Below are positions 35,367 to 43,968 of a DNA stretch of 64,000 nt, one piece after another. How positions within the stretch are numbered: position 1 is the stretch's first letter; every line of letters starts with the position of its first letter. Source of the DNA: CAIUMH01 sp963758555 (GTDB lineage: Bacteria; Actinomycetota; Acidimicrobiia; Acidimicrobiales; RAAP-2); the NCBI GenBank assembly GCA_963758555.1, contig CAVWVW010000005.1:62001-126000 (forward strand), read 5' to 3'. A program made the translations under genes and the position numbers. The notes below the pieces were generated by a model. That model did no database searches, had not been told where the DNA came from, and saw only the letters and a list, made by a program, of their open reading frames with translations.

Positions 35367-36370
35367 TCGAGGGGGCACTCCCCCTCGCCGAGGGCGCCGA
35401 GAACGAGGCCGTCTCCGACCTCCAGACCCGGCTGCTCGCCGCAGGGGCCTCCCCCATCACCGATCCGAAGGGGCTCTACGGTGCGTCCACCCGGGCGGCC
35501 GTCGAGTCCTTCCAACGCCAACGAGGCCTTCGCATCGACGGTGTCGTCGGGCCGATGACCTGGTCCACCCTGGCCGAGGCCAGCTTGTGTCTGGGTGACC
35601 GACTCTTGTACCGAGCACACCCCATGCAGCGAGGCGACGACGTCGCCGACCTCCAGACCAGGCTGTGCTCGCTGGGCTTCGACACAGGCCGAGTCGATGG
35701 CATCTTCGGGGATCAGACCTCTCATGCCCTCGCCGAGTTCCAGCGCAACGTCCAGCTCCCGGTCGACGCCATGGCTGGCCTGGCCACCGTCAGCGAGCTG
35801 GTTCGCGTCTCGAGCCGGCATCAGACCCTCGAGTTGGTCTCGATGGTTCGCGAGCGAGAGCGCCTCCGCTCCGCCGAGCCGACCCTCCGGGGTCGCCACG
35901 TGGGCATCGGCGAGGTCGATGCCCTGAGCACGGTGACGGCGACCCTCAGCCGACGCCTCGGAGCCCAAGGGGCACGAGTCACCCTCATCCACGACCAGGG
36001 TGAGTCGGCTCAAGCCCAGGCAGCCAACGACGCCGGCGTCGACGTCTACCTGGGCCTTCGCCTCGCCGCTGAGCCCGGTGCGTGGAGCTGCGCTTGGTAC
36101 AAGGGCTACTCCTACGAGTCCACCGCGGGTCGAGACCTAGCGCTGTGCATCGCTCAGGGCGTGACGGAGCACTTTGACACCTCGATGGCCGCGGTGGGCA
36201 TGAGCCTCGTCGTCCTCCGCGAGACCCGCATGCCGGCAGTGCTGGTCGAGGGTGGACCGGCAGCGGTCGTCGTCGAACGAGCCGGCGCACTGGTCGAGCT
36301 GCTCCTGGACGCGCTCATCCGGTGGGCGACGCCACTTGAGTCGACGCTCGATGACCGGGTGCAAGGCTGA
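35363..36370 (+). CDS. CwlM-like protein: two PG-binding domains plus degenerate amidase_3 domain
   Basis: A 335-residue protein without signal peptide, so cytoplasmic like mycobacterial CwlM, which regulates MurA and MurJ. Two PG_binding_1 repeats are seen: VSDLQTRLLAAG to SFQRQRGLRIDGVVGP, and VADLQTRLCSLG to AEFQRNVQLP. The C-terminal half has the amidase_3 fold pattern, including VLVEGG, but the usual GHGG zinc-ligand motif is replaced (GRHVGIGEVD) and the later SxHxNA motif reads LGLRLAAEP. It is therefore probably catalytically dead and regulatory. Coupled to trxA (ATGA). The order trxB-trxA-cwlM-parB matches mycobacteria. Confidence 0.8.
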   Translation: MIEGALPLAEGAENEAVSDLQTRLLAAGASPITDPKGLYGASTRAAVESFQRQRGLRIDGVVGPMTWSTLAEASLCLGDRLLYRAHPMQRGDDVADLQTRLCSLGFDTGRVDGIFGDQTSHALAEFQRNVQLPVDAMAGLATVSELVRVSSRHQTLELVSMVRERERLRSAEPTLRGRHVGIGEVDALSTVTATLSRRLGAQGARVTLIHDQGESAQAQAANDAGVDVYLGLRLAAEPGAWSCAWYKGYSYESTAGRDLALCIAQGVTEHFDTSMAAVGMSLVVLRETRMPAVLVEGGPAAVVVERAGALVELLLDALIRWATPLESTLDDRVQG

Positions 36371-36606
36371 GGTTCTTCTAGAACACTTTTACAATCAGCG
36401 ACTGGTCGGTGGCTGATGCCCGAGGACAGTCCCTTCTCGATGCTCTCTGCGCCATGCGTCCGACGCTCCCCCGACTGCGTGATCTGCGTGACAGCCAAGC
36501 AAGCCCCACGCGACCATTTGGTGGCAATCCACAACCTAAGCCACAGGTGTGGAAAGATGTCCAGAAGCCCTTGAGAGAAGCTCCAGACGGGCAGCAGACC
36601 CTGTTT

Positions 36607-37554
36607 CTAAGCCTCTGTGGTCCGTTGATTCCCCAACATCAACCGGTAGATCCTCTCAAGGTCCTCGAGGTCGCCGAAGTCGACAGAGACTCGGCCTCGA
36701 CGTCCGAGGACCTCCACCTTCACCCGTGTCTCAAGGTAGGTCGAGAGCAGCTCTTCAAGCTCGAGCACCCCCGGGGCGGGCAGCGGCTTCGGCGCCGTCC
36801 GGCGTGGCTCGGTCGCCTTGCCGTCGGGGATAGGTTCGATCGCGGCGGGAGCCTCCTGCTCGCTCGGTGCCGGTGCCCCCCCAAAGCGGACGAGCTCTTC
36901 TGCGGCTCGAACCGAGAGCCCATCAGCAACGATCCGCTCGCACAGCTCTTCTTGGAGCGCCCGATCGGGGGTGCCCAGCAGGGCTCGACCGTGGCCAGCT
37001 GAGATGCTGCCCTCACGAAGCGAGCTCTGGACCCCGCGAGGCAGCTGCAGCAGGCGCAGGGTGTTGGTCACTGCAGCCCGGCTCTTGCCCACCCGGGTCG
37101 CCGCCTCGTCATGAGTGAGGCCGAACTCATCGATGAGCCGCTGATAGGCCTCGGCTTCTTCGATCGAGTTGAGGTCAGAGCGCTGGAGGTTCTCCACCAG
37201 GGCCTGCTCGAGGCTCCCCTGGTCCGTCACCTCTCCTCGGACCAGCACCGGGATGGTCACGAGCCCGGCCCGCTTGGCGGCTCGGAAGCGCCTCTCCCCC
37301 GCAATCAGCTCAAAGGTGTCATCGGCTCCATCGAGGGGGCGGACCAAGATCGGCTGCAAGACACCGAGCTCACGGATCGACGCTGTGAGCGAGGAGAGCT
37401 GCTCGTCATCGAACTCCTGGCGGGGCTGGAACCTGTTGGCGGTGATCGCCGTGAGCGGCACCTCTCTGAGGATCTCACCGTCTTCCGTGCTGGTGGTGGT
37501 CTCGGTGGGGATCAGGGCCCCCAGGCCCTTACCCAGACCGCTTCGGCGCGCCAT
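36607..37554 (-). CDS. parB: Chromosome-partitioning protein ParB
   Basis: A 315-residue CTP-dependent clamp that loads at parS and spreads. The CTP-binding box GERRFRAAKRAG, the helix-turn-helix LTHDEAATRVGKSRAAVTN and the C-terminal dimerisation helix (LEELLSTYLETRVKVE, DFGDLEDLERIYRLM) are present. The central linker is Pro/Glu-rich. Its ATG lies 26 bases inside the end of parA in another frame. Confidence 0.95.
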   Translation of the reverse strand: MARRSGLGKGLGALIPTETTTSTEDGEILREVPLTAITANRFQPRQEFDDEQLSSLTASIRELGVLQPILVRPLDGADDTFELIAGERRFRAAKRAGLVTIPVLVRGEVTDQGSLEQALVENLQRSDLNSIEEAEAYQRLIDEFGLTHDEAATRVGKSRAAVTNTLRLLQLPRGVQSSLREGSISAGHGRALLGTPDRALQEELCERIVADGLSVRAAEELVRFGGAPAPSEQEAPAAIEPIPDGKATEPRRTAPKPLPAPGVLELEELLSTYLETRVKVEVLGRRGRVSVDFGDLEDLERIYRLMLGNQRTTEA

Positions 37555-38839
37555 TCGCTACCTCCTTAGCCAGGTCTCGATAGGCTTTCGCCCCTCGTGA
37601 CTGAGGGTCGAAGACCGTGATCGGTTGTCCGAACGAGGGGGCCTCGGAGAGCCGCACCGTCCTCGGGATGATCGTGTCGCAGACCTCATCGGGGAAGTGC
37701 GAGCGCACGTCGTTGGCTACGTCAGAGGACAGGTTGGTCCTCGAGTCATACATCGTCAGCACGATGGTGGACATCTCGAGGTCCTCATTCAGGTTCGAGC
37801 CCACCAGCTGGAGCGTCGAGCGCAGCTGGGTGAGACCCTCCAGGGCGTAGTACTCGCACTGGATGGGCACCAGGACCTCTTTGGCCGCCGTGAGGGCGTT
37901 GATGGTGATCAAGCCCAACGAGGGTGGGCAGTCGATCATGATGAAGTCGAAGTCGTCGAGGATCGGCTCGATGGCCCGCTTGAGCCGCGCCTCTCGGCTG
38001 AACGCCGAGACCAGCTCGATGTCGACACCGGAGAGATCCAAGGTGGCGGGAGCGACGAAGAGGTTCTTGACGCTCGTCGACTCGACGCAGTCTTCTAGGG
38101 GATGCTCCCTCATGATCACGTCGTACATCGAGTTCTCGAAGTTGCGCCGTTCGATCCCAAGACCTGTCGTGGCGTTGCCCTGAGGATCCAGGTCGATCAC
38201 CAGCACCCGGTACCCGAGCTCGGCGAGCGCCGCGCCCAGGTTGACGGTGGTGGTGGTCTTGCCGACGCCGCCCTTCTGGTTGGCGATCGCGATCACTCGG
38301 GGGAGTGTTCGCACCCGCTTGCCGCTCTCACCGTCGGCCACGGGGCCGGGGGCCTCATCGACCGGGCTGGTGGCCTCTTCGCCTGGGCCAGGTGCCTGCG
38401 AGGGCGCTGCAGCCTCCATCAAGGCGTCGACGGCGTTCATGGCCTCCGTCGCCTCGGCCGCGAGATTGGGAGTGTAGGTGCGCCGCGCCTCGTGCTCGAC
38501 CGACTCGTCGATGCTCGCGGTTGGGTCCGAGGTTTGCTCCACTTGGTCCGCGTCGAACGGTGCGGCGCTGGCCGGTTCCTCGAGGATCGGTGGGGGAGTG
38601 ACCGCCTGAGAGGCAGCGCCCTGATCCCCAGAGGGCTCCTCCACCGTCGCTTCGGAGACCTCTTCGGGTTCGCTCGCCACCTCGGGCCCCTCGGGAGCGG
38701 CATCCGGCTCCTGGCTCGGCGGCGAGCTGGCTGGCTGATCCGTGGAGGGCTGCAAGCTCTCCACCACGGGCCGGGCGATGGGAGGCGTGGCCTCGTCGGG
38801 GACCTTCTCTTGCCCTCTGTTCTTCCTCCAGATCGGCAT
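37529..38839 (-). CDS. parA: Chromosome-partitioning ATPase ParA with long acidic N-terminal extension
   Basis: A 436-residue ParA. The ATPase part begins near residue 180: deviant Walker A KGGVGKTTT (about residue 190), DLDPQGNATTGLG, DCPPSLGLITINAL and SEAPSFGQPI. The first 178 residues are low-complexity, rich in Pro, Glu, Ala and Ser, and probably disordered. Typical ParA is about 260-350 residues. I chose the ATG at 38839 (MPIWRKNRGQ) because it gives a basic start and lies 79 bases from the first parS; an ATG at residue 134 is an alternative. No Shine-Dalgarno is visible. Confidence 0.9.
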   Translation of the reverse strand: MPIWRKNRGQEKVPDEATPPIARPVVESLQPSTDQPASSPPSQEPDAAPEGPEVASEPEEVSEATVEEPSGDQGAASQAVTPPPILEEPASAAPFDADQVEQTSDPTASIDESVEHEARRTYTPNLAAEATEAMNAVDALMEAAAPSQAPGPGEEATSPVDEAPGPVADGESGKRVRTLPRVIAIANQKGGVGKTTTTVNLGAALAELGYRVLVIDLDPQGNATTGLGIERRNFENSMYDVIMREHPLEDCVESTSVKNLFVAPATLDLSGVDIELVSAFSREARLKRAIEPILDDFDFIMIDCPPSLGLITINALTAAKEVLVPIQCEYYALEGLTQLRSTLQLVGSNLNEDLEMSTIVLTMYDSRTNLSSDVANDVRSHFPDEVCDTIIPRTVRLSEAPSFGQPITVFDPQSRGAKAYRDLAKEVANGAPKRSG

Positions 38840-38917
38840 CAGGCGGACTGGAGGAGGATTCGGAGCACGATTGCTATCTTCGCTGGTTGAGACCTTCGAG
38901 TCAAGCACGACTGGGGG

Positions 38918-38933
38918 TGTTTCACGTGAAACA
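38918..38933. promoter_or_regulatory. parS site 1
   Basis: TGTTTCACGTGAAACA, a perfect 16-bp match to the universal parS palindrome bound by ParB. It lies upstream of parA, between parA and rsmG. Confidence 0.95.
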
Positions 38934-38974
38934 TTGAGAGGGCTCCCCCAACACCGCCAGTCCCCGCTCTTGGA

Positions 38975-38990
38975 TGTTTCACGTGAAACA
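38975..38990. promoter_or_regulatory. parS site 2
   Basis: A second perfect TGTTTCACGTGAAACA, 57 bp (centre to centre) from site 1, so both lie on nearly the same face region of the helix. Both are about 3.6-5 kb from dnaA. Confidence 0.95.
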
Positions 38991-39054
38991 TCGACCCCCG
39001 AGACTCCTCGGAGACGAGACCAGGGCGAACAACTCCAGTCGAGGAGCCCTTCCC

Positions 39055-39702
39055 TCAGAAGAGGGGTTTCTTGGTGGGCACGCCGACCCTCCTTGCCAGC
39101 CGGTCCTGGCACAGCTCCACCTGCGACAGGACGGCAAAGCGAGAGCCTGTCACCACCTCGTGCACTGGTCCCAGTCCAGTGAGCTGCGTTCCAGCCTCGG
39201 GCCAGCGATCGGAGATCAACCCCTCCGGGGGCTCCGAGACGACGAGGTGGCCGCCGGGCATCAAGAACGGCGAGGCGCACTCAGCGACGACCGCCGGAGG
39301 CCCGAAGGAACGCGACACCACGAGATCGAAGTGCGCCCGGAGAGCGGGGTCGTGGCCCAGCTCCTCTGCTCGTCCGCACAGCACCTCAACTCGATCCTCG
39401 ACGCCCAGCTCGGTCACGGCCTCCAAGAGGAAGCCTGTTCGACGCTGCGAGCTGTCGAGCAGCACGATCTTGGCGGTCGGGAGCTTCTCTAAGAGCACGA
39501 GGCCGGGGAGCCCACCACCCGAGCCGAGATCGAGGAGGTGGGCCGGACGGTCGAGTCCGGACGCGACGATCGCCCGCCAGAAGTCGAGCGCATGCTCAAC
39601 CTGGCGGGCGATCGCTTGCGGTCCTAGAAATCCGAACCCACGGCTTCGCTCGAGGAGCGCTGCTACCTCATCGGAGATCGCAGCGTCCGGCACGTCGCTC
39701 AA
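39055..39702 (-). CDS. rsmG: 16S rRNA (guanine527-N7)-methyltransferase RsmG
   Basis: A 215-residue SAM methyltransferase (GidB). SAM motif LLDLGSGGGLPGLVLL, then VVLLDSSQRRTGFL-like KIVLLDSSQRR and VVSRSFGPPAVVAE are conserved. The start is TTG at 39702, overlapping the jag stop (TTGA); a GTG three codons later is an alternative. It methylates G527 in helix 18, a streptomycin-related position. Confidence 0.92.
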   Translation of the reverse strand: MSDVPDAAISDEVAALLERSRGFGFLGPQAIARQVEHALDFWRAIVASGLDRPAHLLDLGSGGGLPGLVLLEKLPTAKIVLLDSSQRRTGFLLEAVTELGVEDRVEVLCGRAEELGHDPALRAHFDLVVSRSFGPPAVVAECASPFLMPGGHLVVSEPPEGLISDRWPEAGTQLTGLGPVHEVVTGSRFAVLSQVELCQDRLARRVGVPTKKPLF

Positions 39703-40568
39703 CTGCCGGGTGCGATCACCACGTAGCGATGGGGCTCTTCACCCTCGGAGCGGGTCACAACACCTTCGATGGCGTTGGTCGCATCGTGGACGACCTTTCG
39801 GTCGGCCGGCGACATGGGCTCGAGCGCTCGCTCTTCTTGAGCGTCGATCACCTCTTGGGCGACCTCTCCCGTGAAGCGCGTGAGGGCAGCCGAGCGACGC
39901 TCACGATAGCGAGCGATGTCGACCAAGATCCGATCGGTCTTCGTCGGGAACCGGCCTTGGACGACCGTGCGCGTGAGATCTTGCACAGCGGCCAGCGTGG
40001 TGCCTTTCGGTCCTACCAGCATGCCCAGACCGTCGCCGTCGACGGCCAGCTCGACCGTGTCCTCGTCGATGGGACGGATTGCCACCGTTGCCTCAAGGCC
40101 CATGGTTGAGACCAAGCCCTCGAGGAACTCCTTTGCCACATCGGCCTGCTCTTCGAGCGTGACGCCCTCAGCCATGGTCTCCTCCTTTGCTGCATCGGGC
40201 GTCTTCGAGCCCTCCGCCTTTGATCCACCTGTCGGTCGGTCCGACTTCGGCTTCTCGCCACTTCGACGACGGCCACCTTGACCGCCGCTCTTCGACGACG
40301 CACCCTCATCACGAGGACGTCGCTCACCACCTTGACCTCCGCGACCCGACCGGGATCGAGATCGTCCGCCACGGGCTCGCTTCGGGCGTGGTTCGACGGG
40401 TCGCACGCGCGCTCGGACGCGGGCCTCGACCTTGACTCGCCCGAAGAGCCCTGTCTTGGGCTCATCAACCACTTGGACCTCGGCATCGAACTCTGCGACA
40501 CCGAGCTGCTCGAGGGCACGCTCGGTGGCCGCAGCCACTGTGGTCCCTGTCACCTCAACCCACTCCAC
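39699..40568 (-). CDS. jag: RNA-binding protein Jag/KhpB
   Basis: A 289-residue protein with an N-terminal Jag_N domain (about 1-50, ending LFGRVKVEARV), a 90-residue Arg/Gly/Lys-rich linker, a KH domain (GxxG in LVGPKGTTL) and an R3H domain (RKVVHDATNAIEG). It binds RNA and acts with YidC, the next gene, in envelope growth control in other Gram-positives. GTG start. Ends VIAPGS. Confidence 0.92.
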   Translation of the reverse strand: MEWVEVTGTTVAAATERALEQLGVAEFDAEVQVVDEPKTGLFGRVKVEARVRARVRPVEPRPKRARGGRSRSRSGRGGQGGERRPRDEGASSKSGGQGGRRRSGEKPKSDRPTGGSKAEGSKTPDAAKEETMAEGVTLEEQADVAKEFLEGLVSTMGLEATVAIRPIDEDTVELAVDGDGLGMLVGPKGTTLAAVQDLTRTVVQGRFPTKTDRILVDIARYRERRSAALTRFTGEVAQEVIDAQEERALEPMSPADRKVVHDATNAIEGVVTRSEGEEPHRYVVIAPGS

Positions 40569-40571
40569 GGC

Positions 40572-41582
40572 TCAGCGACTCCTTCTCTTCTTCTTCTTCT
40601 TCGATCGAGTGCTCTGGTTCAACGCCGGCGGGGTCGTCGCCTTGGCGGCTTGCGCCCTCGGCGGAGCCTGCGGCTCGGACGGAGCTTGCTCTTCGAGCGC
40701 GGGCTTCTCCTGGGCTCGCGCCTCGATCACCTTCTCCTTCGCGGCACCCTTGTGCACGAGCCCCGTCCTGAACATGATGTCTTGCGTCGCGATACGAATG
40801 ATAGTCGAGACAATCATGTAAATGAGGACCGCTGCAGGTATGTACAAATAGATGAATATGAAGATCAGCGGCATGAACTTCTGGATCATCTGCATCTGAG
40901 GATTCGCCTGCGCAGCAGTGTTCCTCTTGTTCATTTGCGACATTTGGACGTACTGCAAAACCGCGGCAAAAGCCACCAGAGCGTAGAAGGGGAGTGCCGC
41001 TAAAAACGAACTGTGGTGGGAGAATGGCTTGAGTGCGAGGTTGATCCCAAACGATTCCATTTTGCCGTTAGAAGCAATGAGATTGCAGTACATCTTCGAG
41101 GTATTCGGGATGTATCGGGGTGCGATGTGTGTCGTCGCGAAGTTCAAGTGACAGGCAGCGGGAACAGCGATCTTCGTGGTTGATACGTTGGTTAGACCAC
41201 GGATGATGTCGTAGAGGATGAACAGGAACGGCATCTGCAAGAACATCGGCAGACAGCCGCCGGCAGGGTTGACGCCCTCAGCCTTGTAGAGCGCCATCAT
41301 CTCTTCGTTCAGCTGCGCTCGGTTCTGCGCGCCCTTGTACTTCTGCTGGAGCTTCTTGATCTCTGGCTGGATCCGCTGCATGGCCATCATCGAGCGCGTG
41401 CTCTTGATGGTCAGAGGGGTGAGCGCACCCATGATCAGGATCGTCAAGATCGCGATGGCGATGGCGTAGTTCGGGATGATCGCGTAGATGAACGCCAGGA
41501 TGTTGGCGAAGATCTTGAAGATCGGCTGGAAGATCTGACCGATCGAGTGCGTGATCGAGTTGGCGAGGATGACGTGGCTCAT
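40572..41582 (-). CDS. yidC: Membrane protein insertase YidC
   Basis: A 336-residue Oxa1-type insertase with five to six helices. Conserved GGCLPMFLQMPFLFILYDIIRGLTN, the hydrophilic KKLQQKYKG loop after helix 1, and a basic C-terminus (RSKKKKKRRSR) that contacts ribosomes. No large periplasmic domain, as usual for Gram-positives. The middle (about 40790-41230) drops to roughly 40-48% G+C against about 66% elsewhere, with codons such as ATA, AAT and TTT rare in its neighbours. Part of rpmH-rnpA-yidD-yidC-jag-rsmG. Confidence 0.94.
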   Translation of the reverse strand: MSHVILANSITHSIGQIFQPIFKIFANILAFIYAIIPNYAIAIAILTILIMGALTPLTIKSTRSMMAMQRIQPEIKKLQQKYKGAQNRAQLNEEMMALYKAEGVNPAGGCLPMFLQMPFLFILYDIIRGLTNVSTTKIAVPAACHLNFATTHIAPRYIPNTSKMYCNLIASNGKMESFGINLALKPFSHHSSFLAALPFYALVAFAAVLQYVQMSQMNKRNTAAQANPQMQMIQKFMPLIFIFIYLYIPAAVLIYMIVSTIIRIATQDIMFRTGLVHKGAAKEKVIEARAQEKPALEEQAPSEPQAPPRAQAAKATTPPALNQSTRSKKKKKRRSR

Positions 41583-41839
41583 CAGCGCTTCGCTCCTGCG
41601 CTCAGCGGCACGAGGTCGATCCCGTGGCTACCAAGCGGGTTGCAGCGCAGCACCCGCCAGAGGGCAAGACGTCCACCCCGCCAGAACCCGTGCGTCCGCA
41701 GTGCCTCTTCGGCGTACGACGAGCAGCTGGGCACAAAGCGACACGGGGAGATCGAGCCACGGCGAAGGTGCTGGTAGCCATGGACAAGGCTGAGCGCGAC
41801 CCGTGTGCCGGGACCAACCTGCCTCGCTTCACTGTCCAT
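41582..41839 (-). CDS. yidD: Membrane protein insertion efficiency factor YidD
   Basis: An 85-residue YidD. GYQHLRRGSISPCRFVPSCSSYAEEALRTHG with three conserved Cys and the GSHGIDLVPL end match the family. The ATG at 41839 overlaps the rnpA end by 11 bases and its stop overlaps the yidC start by one base; a longer in-frame start at 41905 would lie deeper in rnpA. Confidence 0.9.
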   Translation of the reverse strand: MDSEARQVGPGTRVALSLVHGYQHLRRGSISPCRFVPSCSSYAEEALRTHGFWRGGRLALWRVLRCNPLGSHGIDLVPLSAGAKR

Positions 41840-42194
41840 CGCTTCGCTCCTTGCTCTTCTTCGTCGCCCGCTCCACCGCTGCTCGAAGGTGTGTGGAGAT
41901 CTCATAAAAGTCCAGGTCAGCGGCCTCTGGATCCGTCCGGATCAGGTACGCACCCCGAGGCAGGACCTCGCTCATCGAGCTGGCCGCCTCTCGAAGCCGC
42001 CGTCTGATCTGGTTGCGCTTGACCGCACCGCCGCACCGTTTGGAGACCGCGTAGGCCACCTGCGGTCGACCGTCCAGAGAGGGGAGGGGGCTGAAGAGCG
42101 CCACGATGGGCCCGCTTCTGCCTCGACCTTCTGGTCGCCGGAGCACGCCAAAGGTGCTCCGCGAGACGACCCGCGCGACGGGGCGCTGGCCCAC
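41829..42194 (-). CDS. rnpA: Ribonuclease P protein component
   Basis: A 121-residue RnpA that assists RNase P RNA in maturing tRNA 5' ends. The signature helix reads AVSKRCGGAVKRNQIRRRLREA, the RNR-type motif. GTG at 42194. It lies 4 bases downstream of the rpmH stop, as in nearly all bacteria. Confidence 0.92.
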   Translation of the reverse strand: MGQRPVARVVSRSTFGVLRRPEGRGRSGPIVALFSPLPSLDGRPQVAYAVSKRCGGAVKRNQIRRRLREAASSMSEVLPRGAYLIRTDPEAADLDFYEISTHLRAAVERATKKSKERSDGQ

Positions 42195-42198
42195 CGGC

Positions 42199-42333
42199 TC
42201 AGACGGTCAGGCTGTGACGACCCTTGTCGCGACGAGCCTTCAAGACCGATCGGCCAGCTCTGGTCGACATGCGAGCCCGAAAACCGTGGGTCTTTGCCCG
42301 CTTTCGGGTGTTGGGCTGATACGTGCGCTTCAC
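42199..42333 (-). CDS. rpmH: 50S ribosomal protein L34
   Basis: A 44-residue L34: KRTYQPNTRKRAKTHGFRAR, then STRAGRSVLKARRDKGRHSL. GTG at 42333 with GAAGG upstream. First gene of the leftward rpmH-to-rsmG cluster. Confidence 0.96.
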   Translation of the reverse strand: MKRTYQPNTRKRAKTHGFRARMSTRAGRSVLKARRDKGRHSLTV

Positions 42334-42503
42334 TTGGATTGTGCCTTCCGTTCTTGCGCCACCAGAGGCGGTGCGCTCGGCTGAAGTGCGGCCAGCGCGC
42401 CAGGGGCGACCTCGAAGGCAACATGCTAGGCGAAAACCAGGCTTCGTCACTAGTCGGAGGTCCATGGATCGACTAACGTCTGCCGCCCACCGGTGTGAGG
42501 CGC

Positions 42504-42558
42504 TTGTCCACAAGGACCCCATGGCGCGCTCCACACCTGTGGATTACCTTGTGGAGAA
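42504..42558. promoter_or_regulatory. DnaA-box cluster upstream of dnaA
   Basis: One perfect actinobacterial box, TTGTCCACA (42504-42512), and two one-mismatch boxes in the opposite orientation: TGTGGATTA (42538-42546) and TGTGGAGAA (42550-42558). The 249-bp rpmH-dnaA interval otherwise holds promoters that I cannot place firmly. Probably dnaA autoregulation and part of the origin. Confidence 0.7.
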
Positions 42559-42582
42559 CATCGACCGGCACTGGAGGGGGCT

Positions 42583-43968
42583 GTGGAGGAGATCGACGAG
42601 ATCTGGGGCCGATGCCTCCTTGCGCTCCGGGAATCCGTGTCCGATGCCGTCTGGCAGATGTGGCTGTCCAAGGTCACGGCTGTGGAAATCTCTGAGGACA
42701 ACTTGGTGCTCGGTGTGCCCAACAGCGTGGTGCGTGCACGCATCAACGACCGCTTCTTGGGCCTCATCCGCGACGCCGTCGCCGCCGAGGCCGGTCACCC
42801 CCTCGACGTGAGCCTCGTCATCATCGATGACCATGACCTGGATCTCGACCTGCTCGATCCCGAGCTCAGCGAGCTGCCTCTGGCCGCCGCCGCCCCGGCG
42901 ACAGCGTCCGAGGTGTCACAGCCTGGGACCTCACGCGCGTCAGGCACCGTCCGCTTGGATCCGAAGTTCACCTTCGACTCCTTCGTCGCCGCTCCGTCGA
43001 ACCGCCTCGCCCTTGCCGCCGCGCAGACGGTGGCCGAGACCCCTGGTCGGGCCTACAACCCCCTGTTCATCTATGGCGCCTCAGGTCTCGGCAAGACCCA
43101 CCTGTTGCACGCCATCGGCAACTGGGTCGTCCAGAACTACCCGCGCCATCGGGTGCTCTACGTGACCACCGAGACGTTCTTGAACGACTTCGTCGACGCC
43201 ATGCGATCGAAGACGACCATTGCGTTCAAGCGCCACTACCGCGAGTGCGACGTGCTCCTCATCGACGACGTCCAGTTCATGCAGAACAAAGAAGGGCTCC
43301 AAGAGGAGCTCTTCCACACGTACAACACCCTCCACGGTGAGGGCAAGCAGATCGTGCTGACCTCCGATCGACCACCCAAATCCATCGAGACCTTGGAAGA
43401 TCGGCTTCGAAGCCGGCTGCTCTCGGGCCTCATGGCCGAGATCGACCCTCCTGACCTCGAGACTCGGCTGGCCATCTTGCGGACCAAGGCCTCGAACGAG
43501 AACGTCGAGCTCCCTGACGACGTCGGTGAGTTCATCGCCACCAACGTGAAGGACAACATCCGTGAGCTGGAAGGTGCTCTGACCAGGGTTTCAGCCTTCG
43601 CGTCGCTGAGCCAGGAGCCGATCTCGCTCGATCTCGCTCAGCTGGTCCTCTCTGACCTCGGCGCCGAGACGAAGGTGATCACGCCCGACATGATCTTGTC
43701 CGCGGTCAGCGAGCACTACGGCCTGAGCATCGACGACCTGGTGGGGCCTCGGCGCGCCCGACCCCTGGTGACCGCCCGCCACGTGGCGATCTATCTGACC
43801 CGGAACCTGACGGACTACTCCTATCCGATGATCGGCAAGGTCTTCGGGGGGCGAGACCACTCGACCTGCATCAGCGCGGTTGAGAAGATCGAGGGTCAGA
43901 TGAAGCTCCGCCGGCAGCTCTACGAGCAAGTCACCGCACTCATCCTCGAGATCAAGGACAAGAAGTGA
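42583..43968 (+). CDS. dnaA: Chromosomal replication initiator DnaA
   Basis: A 461-residue AAA+ initiator. Domain I (about 1-85), short acidic domain II, Walker A GASGLGKTHLLHA, Walker B LLIDDVQFMQ, the arginine finger region DRLRSRL and domain IV with the DnaA signature GGRDHSTCISA. GTG at 42583 follows GGAGGGGG at 2 bases. Confidence 0.97.
   Translation: MEEIDEIWGRCLLALRESVSDAVWQMWLSKVTAVEISEDNLVLGVPNSVVRARINDRFLGLIRDAVAAEAGHPLDVSLVIIDDHDLDLDLLDPELSELPLAAAAPATASEVSQPGTSRASGTVRLDPKFTFDSFVAAPSNRLALAAAQTVAETPGRAYNPLFIYGASGLGKTHLLHAIGNWVVQNYPRHRVLYVTTETFLNDFVDAMRSKTTIAFKRHYRECDVLLIDDVQFMQNKEGLQEELFHTYNTLHGEGKQIVLTSDRPPKSIETLEDRLRSRLLSGLMAEIDPPDLETRLAILRTKASNENVELPDDVGEFIATNVKDNIRELEGALTRVSAFASLSQEPISLDLAQLVLSDLGAETKVITPDMILSAVSEHYGLSIDDLVGPRRARPLVTARHVAIYLTRNLTDYSYPMIGKVFGGRDHSTCISAVEKIEGQMKLRRQLYEQVTALILEIKDKK

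Noticed and set aside
38918..38990. Repeated 16-bp palindrome as part of a CRISPR or repeat array
   Set aside because: Only two copies, and the sequence is exactly the parS consensus next to parA and parB.
40790..41230. Low-GC segment of yidC as an inserted mobile element
   Set aside because: The reading frame and the conserved YidC motifs run through it without interruption.
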